Source: Flavobacteriia bacterium
Lineage (GTDB): Bacteria; Bacteroidota; Bacteroidia; Flavobacteriales; Flavobacteriaceae
Length of the DNA stretch: 9,087 nucleotides
Direction: 5' to 3'
Assembly: GCA_003973375.1 (NCBI GenBank)
Contig: QNYL01000207.1
Span: 1-9,087 of the forward strand
Of the stretch, positions 5,134 through 9,087 are shown piece after piece. The translations under genes were made by a program, and so were the position numbers. The notes under the pieces are model-generated. The model saw only the letters and a list, made by a program, of their open reading frames with translations. It was not told where the DNA came from and ran no database searches. Every line of letters begins with the position of its first letter. Within the stretch, counting starts at the first letter, position 1.

Positions 5134-7425
5134 TCTCTTTTTCCCGGAAGCCGATTGCACCAGCTCCAGTTGCTTTAGATCGGCCTTTGCCGTAAAAATT
5201 CCGTAATTGATCGTAGCGATGTTCTTTTCGATCTTTTCTATGGTTCCCTTGGCATTCCCGTCAATCAGTCTTACACGGTCATCAATCTTAAACTGGTAAT
5301 CGGTTTTTAGAAATTCTGCTCTCTTTTGCTGCTTTTTCTTCTGAATACGCACCTTTTCAACCTCTTTCAGCACTTCTGCTTCAGCGCTTTTTAATTCAGC
5401 TTCCTTTTGTTTTCGCTCCTCTTCTCTTTGCTTTCTGAGAATTCTTTTTTCCCGGTTGATCTTCTTTCTTTCCCGGTTGGAAACAGGAACTTTTTCTTCT
5501 TTGGGAGTGAAAATCTTAAGTTTTGTCGATTCCTTATCCTTTTTTAACTTCTCGTATTTCGTCTGCTCAACAGTAACCCATTTCAGGAAATCAGAGATCA
5601 GTTCTTTTTTATTCTTTCTTTGAAAATAACGGTTGGTAAATTCATTGATCTTTCTTCCGTAGGAGAGCATTTTCTGGTTGTTGTCATAGAGCTCCTGGAA
5701 ACTATTGATCTTTTCCTGAATCTTTTTCTGTTTGGCAAGCAGATCGCTACTACTCTCTTCTGCTTTTGATTTTTCCTGTTCCAGTTTTTCTGCCTTACGC
5801 TGTAGCTGAAGTCGTTCTTTTTGTAGTTTCGCAATGGTTTTGTCCAGCCTGATCTTTTCCTTTTCCACCTTCTTTTTGGCCCTGTTGATCAGACTGAACG
5901 GAATTCCGTTCTTCTGTGCAACCTCAAAGGTAAAAGAACTTCCGGCCTGACCGGTATTCAGCTTAAAAAGCGGCTCCAGACTACGTTGATCGAACTGCAT
6001 ATTGGCATTGATCATTTGTTCCAGTTCACTGGCCAGCACTTTTAAATTGGCGTAATGCGTGGTGATAATTCCGTAGGCTCCTTTTTCATAAAACTCTTCG
6101 AGGAAGATCTCTGCCAAAGCCCCACCAAGTTCAGGATCACTTCCCGTACCAAATTCATCAATCAGAAACAGTGTATTTTGATTACATTTTCTTAGAAAGT
6201 TCCGCATATTCTTCAACCGGTAACTATACGTACTTAAATGATTTTCAATTGACTGATTATCACCAATATCCGTAAGCACATTTTCAAAAAAGGAGATTTT
6301 ACTCTTTTCGTTTACCGGAATCAGGATACCGCTTTGAAACATTACCTGAAGTAATCCGATGGTTTTTAAGGTAATGCTCTTTCCTCCTGCATTGGGTCCG
6401 GAGATCACAATGATCCGCTGCTCTTTGTTCAGGGTAATGGATTGGGGAACCGTTCTAAGTTTGTTTTTATTATTTTCCTCCCAAAGAATGGGATGATAGG
6501 CATCGATCAGATCAATCTGTTTTTCTTTACTGATCTTGGGTTTACAGGCATGAGAACGTAACGCATATTTGGCCCGTGCTGCAACGGTATCGAGATGTGT
6601 AAGATAAGACTGGTAGATCAAAAGCAGATCGCTAAAAGGACGAATTTCTTCAGTGAGCTTTTTCAGGATCCTGACAATTTCTTCCTGCTCTTCATACATC
6701 AGATTCTGGATTTCACGGGTATATTGCAAAGTAGATTGCGGAGCGATAAAAACAATACTTCCTGTTTTTGAACTGCCCAGAATTGTGCCTTTTACTTTTT
6801 TACGATGCATCGCCTGCACAGCCAAAACCCTTTGGTTATCCACAACCGACTCTTTAATATCATCGAGATAACCTGAATTTGAATACTGATTTAAAGCTCT
6901 TGTAAAACTTGCCCCGATCTGCCCTCTGATCCTGTTGATCTCTTTACGGATCTGATAAAGTTCTTCCGAAGCTTTGTCTTTTACATCCCCAAAATTGGAA
7001 ATGATCTTATCAATTTTCTGGATGAGATCTGTAGTGTATTGAATTTTTGAGATCTGATGATAAAGTATGGGGTAGATCTCTTTATTCTTTTTCAAGAACC
7101 GGATCAGTTCATTTACCGTTCCTGAAATAGAAGATATTTTTAAGAAAGAAGCTCCTTCCAGGAAACTGTCTTCTATCTGAAGCAAGTGTAATTCTTTGGT
7201 TATATCTTCAAAATAATGTTTTGGGATCCGGTTATCAAAACTATAAGATGATAAATATTCATCTGCCTGGTCCAGTTCGTTTAAAACACCTTCCGGATCA
7301 GGCATAGGCCTGAGCTGAAGAACTTCCTTTTTACCCGGTTCTGTAACACAATACTCAGAGATCAACTCTAAAACCCGGTTGAATTCAAGATCGTTTAAAG
7401 TTTTTTGTGTGATTTTACTGACCAA
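5131..7425 (-). CDS. mutS2: MutS2-type DNA-binding ATPase lacking a visible Smr domain
   Basis: A 764-residue MutS2-family protein. These bind branched DNA or stalled and collided ribosomes and use ATP to clamp; the family does not do classical mismatch repair. It has no MutS mismatch-binding domain at the N-terminus, as expected. Motifs (numbered from TTG 7425) are Walker A GPNAGGKS (343-350), the STYSY signature (about 398-402), Walker B TLFLIDEFGTGSDP (Asp423, Glu424) and the TTHY switch His457. A long charged coiled-coil region follows (about 517-702, rich in Lys, Glu and Gln). The last 50 residues, DDRVRLIDG...GTIEKIEKN...VNYG-like, fit the SH3-like domain associated with MutS2 and Smr. 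The C-terminal Smr endonuclease domain of many MutS2 proteins (LDLR and HGxGxG motifs) is not there; the frame ends soon after the SH3-like part. The longest frame begins at TTG 7449 (772 aa). I prefer TTG 7425 (MVSKITQKTLNDLEF), which fits the family start and lies downstream of the likely promoter. Confidence 0.93.
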   Translation of the reverse strand: MVSKITQKTLNDLEFNRVLELISEYCVTEPGKKEVLQLRPMPDPEGVLNELDQADEYLSSYSFDNRIPKHYFEDITKELHLLQIEDSFLEGASFLKISSISGTVNELIRFLKKNKEIYPILYHQISKIQYTTDLIQKIDKIISNFGDVKDKASEELYQIRKEINRIRGQIGASFTRALNQYSNSGYLDDIKESVVDNQRVLAVQAMHRKKVKGTILGSSKTGSIVFIAPQSTLQYTREIQNLMYEEQEEIVRILKKLTEEIRPFSDLLLIYQSYLTHLDTVAARAKYALRSHACKPKISKEKQIDLIDAYHPILWEENNKNKLRTVPQSITLNKEQRIIVISGPNAGGKSITLKTIGLLQVMFQSGILIPVNEKSKISFFENVLTDIGDNQSIENHLSTYSYRLKNMRNFLRKCNQNTLFLIDEFGTGSDPELGGALAEIFLEEFYEKGAYGIITTHYANLKVLASELEQMINANMQFDQRSLEPLFKLNTGQAGSSFTFEVAQKNGIPFSLINRAKKKVEKEKIRLDKTIAKLQKERLQLQRKAEKLEQEKSKAEESSSDLLAKQKKIQEKINSFQELYDNNQKMLSYGRKINEFTNRYFQRKNKKELISDFLKWVTVEQTKYEKLKKDKESTKLKIFTPKEEKVPVSNRERKKINREKRILRKQREEERKQKEAELKSAEAEVLKEVEKVRIQKKKQQKRAEFLKTDYQFKIDDRVRLIDGNAKGTIEKIEKNIATINYGIFTAKADLKQLELVQSASGKKR

Positions 7426-7446
7426 TGTTGTAGTTTTGTTAGGCCA

Positions 7447-7454
7447 CAAAAATA
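7447..7454 (-). promoter_or_regulatory. Putative -7 box for mutS2 (TATTTTTG)
   Basis: Read on the minus strand this is TATTTTTG, an exact TAnnTTTG match. Transcription would begin near 7440, giving a leader of about 15 nt to TTG 7425 and excluding TTG 7449, which lies inside the box. No clear TTG is found about 20 bp upstream, so the -33 element is missing or unusual. Confidence 0.45.
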
Positions 7455-7474
7455 ATCAAAAAAATAAGGAATGT

Positions 7475-7482
7475 TATTTTTG
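7475..7482 (+). promoter_or_regulatory. Putative -7 box for ung (TATTTTTG)
   Basis: TATTTTTG is an exact TAnnTTTG match. The predicted start of transcription is near 7489, past the first base of the ATG at 7488, so this promoter supports ATG 7506 as the real start with a leader of about 17 nt. There is no good TTG about 20 bp upstream; that position is occupied by the opposing mutS2 box. Confidence 0.45.
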
Positions 7483-7505
7483 TTGAAATGATTAATTTGC
7501 AACCT

Positions 7506-8171
7506 ATGAATGTAAAAATAGCCGAGGACTGGAAAAGAGTTTTAAAACCAGAATTTGAGAAAGATTATTTTGAGAATCTGACAAGATTTGTAAAAGAAGA
7601 GTACCAAAAATATCAATGTTTTCCCAAAGGAAAAGAGATCTTCGCTGCTTTTAACCATTGTAATTTTGATGATGTGAAAGTGGTGATCATCGGGCAGGAC
7701 CCTTATCACGGAGAAAATCAGGCCAACGGACTCTGTTTTTCAGTACATGACGGAATTCCGCATCCGCCTTCGCTGATCAATATCTTTAAAGAAATAGAAA
7801 CCGATCTCGGAAAACCTTATCCAAGATCCGGAAATCTGGAACACTGGGCAGATCAGGGTGTGCTTTTGCTCAATGCAACACTTACTGTAAGAGCGCATCA
7901 GGCCGGTTCACATCAAAATAAAGGCTGGGAAAAATTTACGGATGCTGCGATTCAATATTTATCTGAACAAAAAGAAAATCTGGTTTTCCTCCTTTGGGGT
8001 GGATATGCCAAGAAAAAAGGAGCGAAAATAGACAGCTCAAAACACAAGATCTTTACATCCGGACATCCTTCACCATTAAGCGCAAACAGAGGTTATTGGT
8101 TTGGTAATAAACATTTTAGCAAAACAAACACTTATTTAAAAAGTGTAGGAAAAACAGAAATTAACTGGTGA
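7506..8171 (+). CDS. ung: Uracil-DNA glycosylase, family 1
   Basis: Removes uracil from DNA, starting base-excision repair of deaminated cytosine and misincorporated dUMP; acts in the cytoplasm on the chromosome. From ATG 7506 it has 221 residues, the normal family size. It shows the water-activating motif GQDPYH (63-68, catalytic Asp65), the PHPPSL loop (85-90), LLLNATLTV with the uracil-binding Asn123, LLWGGYAKKKG, and the DNA-intercalating loop HPSPLSANRG with His187. Asn123 and His187 fall at the same numbers as in the E. coli enzyme, which supports this start. All catalytic residues are present, so it should be active. The frame also opens at ATG 7488 (227 aa, adding MINLQP), but that start sits on top of the predicted promoter. 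It is divergent from mutS2, sharing a compact promoter region, and its stop is one base from the stop of the convergent TolC-family gene. Confidence 0.97.
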   Translation: MNVKIAEDWKRVLKPEFEKDYFENLTRFVKEEYQKYQCFPKGKEIFAAFNHCNFDDVKVVIIGQDPYHGENQANGLCFSVHDGIPHPPSLINIFKEIETDLGKPYPRSGNLEHWADQGVLLLNATLTVRAHQAGSHQNKGWEKFTDAAIQYLSEQKENLVFLLWGGYAKKKGAKIDSSKHKIFTSGHPSPLSANRGYWFGNKHFSKTNTYLKSVGKTEINW

Positions 8172-8172
8172 A

Positions 8173-9087
8173 CTATTGGTTAAAAATATCAACAGCTTCA
8201 ATCTTTTTATCGGCAGCAAAATCGTACAGAGTGAGTCTACGTAAAGTATAGTAATCTACCCAGAATTTTTCAAGAGAATTCAGGTATTTAACTGTAGCCC
8301 TGTCCTTTTCTTCCTGTGCCAGATTTAGATCAGTAATTGTAACCTTTCCGAGGATATATCTTTTTTTCGTAATATCATATCTTTTATTTGCAACTTCAAG
8401 TGCCTTTTCTGTTGTTTCCAGAAAATTTCTCTGATTTGCCCAGTTTAATGTGTGTAAAAATATTTCCTGTTCAAATGCCTGATTTTCCTGATCTAAATTG
8501 GTCTGCAGCAACTCTAAATTGGCCTTGGCCATTTTTCTTTTCGACTTAGATACTCCCCAATCGTAGATTGGAATTCCTAAGGTAACCGTTACATTTTGCT
8601 GTTGATCATAATTGTTAAATAACTCATTCAGTTCAGAGCCATGTTGTGATAAACCAAAGTTTGCATTTACATTGATCTTTAAACCATTTTCTCCTTTTAC
8701 ACGTGCTACTTCCCTTTCAGATTCGAGACGTCTTCGTCTGTATTCAATAACAAACTTCCTGTTTGATCTTGCTTCCTCTAAGGCTTTTCTTGTATCTACA
8801 ACAAACTCTCCAAGTTTATCAGGAATCTGCAACTCTATATTTTCAGATGGGAGTTCCAGATAACGGGCCAGATCCTGAGAGGCCTTTTTTAATGCGATCA
8901 TATTTGTTGTTACAATATTTTTGGAGTTTAAAAGTCTGAGCTCCATCTGCAGCAGGTCATTCTCTGCGATCTTTCCCATTTTAAATCTTCCTTTTGTAAT
9001 TTGAAATAAAGTATCGAGATTAGAGAGGTTGTTATGTGAGATCTTTAATTGTATTTGCGATTTTAGCAAATTAAAATACAATTGACA
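8173..9087 (-). CDS. TolC-family outer-membrane efflux protein, N-terminus outside window
   Basis: About 304 residues of the C-terminal part of a TolC/OEP family protein, the trimeric outer-membrane channel of tripartite efflux or type I secretion systems. The frame stays open to the window edge; the TTG at 9081 is probably internal (Gln and Cys codons precede it), and a full protein would be roughly 450-500 residues with a signal peptide. Evidence: long heptad-rich helices (YFNLLKSQIQLKISHNN, then FKMGKIAENDLLQMELRLL), a beta-strand segment NVNANFGLSQHG, the family hallmark VTVTLGIPIYDWGVSKSK, and a second helical repeat ending KVTITDLNLAQEEKDRATVKY. The tail FWVDYYTLRRLTLYDF is typical of Bacteroidota TolC proteins. 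The periplasmic adaptor and pump that normally accompany it should lie beyond the right edge (or to the side of its start), so the exported substrate cannot be inferred. Confidence 0.92.
   Translation of the reverse strand, partial: CQLYFNLLKSQIQLKISHNNLSNLDTLFQITKGRFKMGKIAENDLLQMELRLLNSKNIVTTNMIALKKASQDLARYLELPSENIELQIPDKLGEFVVDTRKALEEARSNRKFVIEYRRRRLESEREVARVKGENGLKINVNANFGLSQHGSELNELFNNYDQQQNVTVTLGIPIYDWGVSKSKRKMAKANLELLQTNLDQENQAFEQEIFLHTLNWANQRNFLETTEKALEVANKRYDITKKRYILGKVTITDLNLAQEEKDRATVKYLNSLEKFWVDYYTLRRLTLYDFAADKKIEAVDIFNQ

Larger units (their letters stand above)
7446..7483. repeat. Perfect 10-bp inverted repeat in the mutS2-ung divergent region
   Basis: ACAAAAATAA (7446-7455) and TTATTTTTGT (7474-7483) are exact reverse complements with an 18-bp spacer. 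Each arm contains TATTTTTG reading towards the nearer gene. The arrangement suggests either back-to-back promoters or an operator for a dimeric regulator; the AT-only character makes a stable RNA hairpin unlikely. Confidence 0.7.

Noticed and set aside
5598..5834. A 78-residue basic open frame on the minus strand inside mutS2
   Set aside because: It overlaps the Lys/Glu-rich coiled-coil part of mutS2 in another frame; low-complexity coding sequence readily gives such frames, and the product looks like no protein family.
8161..8183. A bidirectional terminator at the ung/TolC junction
   Set aside because: TTAAC and GTTAA can form 5 pairs plus wobbles, but the stem is AT-rich and no T tract follows on either strand.
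8612..8863. An 83-residue plus-strand frame inside the TolC gene
   Set aside because: It is antisense to a clear TolC-family domain, with Ser/Phe-rich shadow composition.
1..9087. Defence island, prophage, transposon or CRISPR content
   Set aside because: No transposase, integrase, nuclease cassette, long terminal repeats or spaced direct repeats were seen; all genes are typical chromosomal genes of the lineage.

Overview
The window looks like a chromosomal stretch from a member of the Bacteroidota, most likely a Flavobacteriia-like organism. Three things point there: the AT-rich but balanced coding sequence, the lack of Shine-Dalgarno sequences in front of most genes, and Bacteroidota-type TAnnTTTG promoter boxes in two of the few intergenic gaps. 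The gene content agrees (a SpoIIM/DUF4129/DUF4350/MoxR/DUF58 cluster, a MutS2 without a visible Smr domain, and a Bacteroidota-style TolC protein). Genes are tightly packed; the largest gap is 80 bp. No RNA gene, insertion sequence, CRISPR array or prophage is visible.

Left part, bases 1-4786, plus strand: five co-directional genes that overlap or lie at most 14 bp apart, so almost certainly one operon. In order they encode the C-terminal half of a SpoIIM-family membrane protein (cut by the window edge), a DUF4129 membrane protein, a DUF4350 membrane protein, a MoxR-family AAA+ ATPase and a DUF58 membrane protein. The set reads as an envelope-associated AAA+ chaperone-like machine: a cytosolic ATPase, a DUF58 partner with a von Willebrand-like region, and three membrane proteins with soluble domains. 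Its substrate and output are not known to me, which makes it the best candidate here for a poorly described system.

Middle, bases 4787-5130: a short promoter region with a TAGATTTG box, then a small acidic protein of a conserved but unnamed kind. Its start region carries a 21-bp in-frame duplication that provides two ATG codons. It converges on mutS2, with 15 bp between the two stop codons and a short palindrome spanning both.

Right part, bases 5131-8171: mutS2 (minus) and ung (plus), two DNA-maintenance genes, diverge from a compact region holding a perfect 10-bp inverted repeat. Each arm contains a TATTTTTG promoter box, one facing each gene. The boxes favour start codons slightly downstream of the longest frames. 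ung then converges on a TolC-family outer-membrane efflux gene (minus, N-terminus outside the window) with a single base between the stop codons.

Across the window the tetranucleotide GATC is strikingly frequent (about 115 by eye against roughly 32 expected from composition), largely through codon pairs such as GAG-ATC and CTG-ATC.
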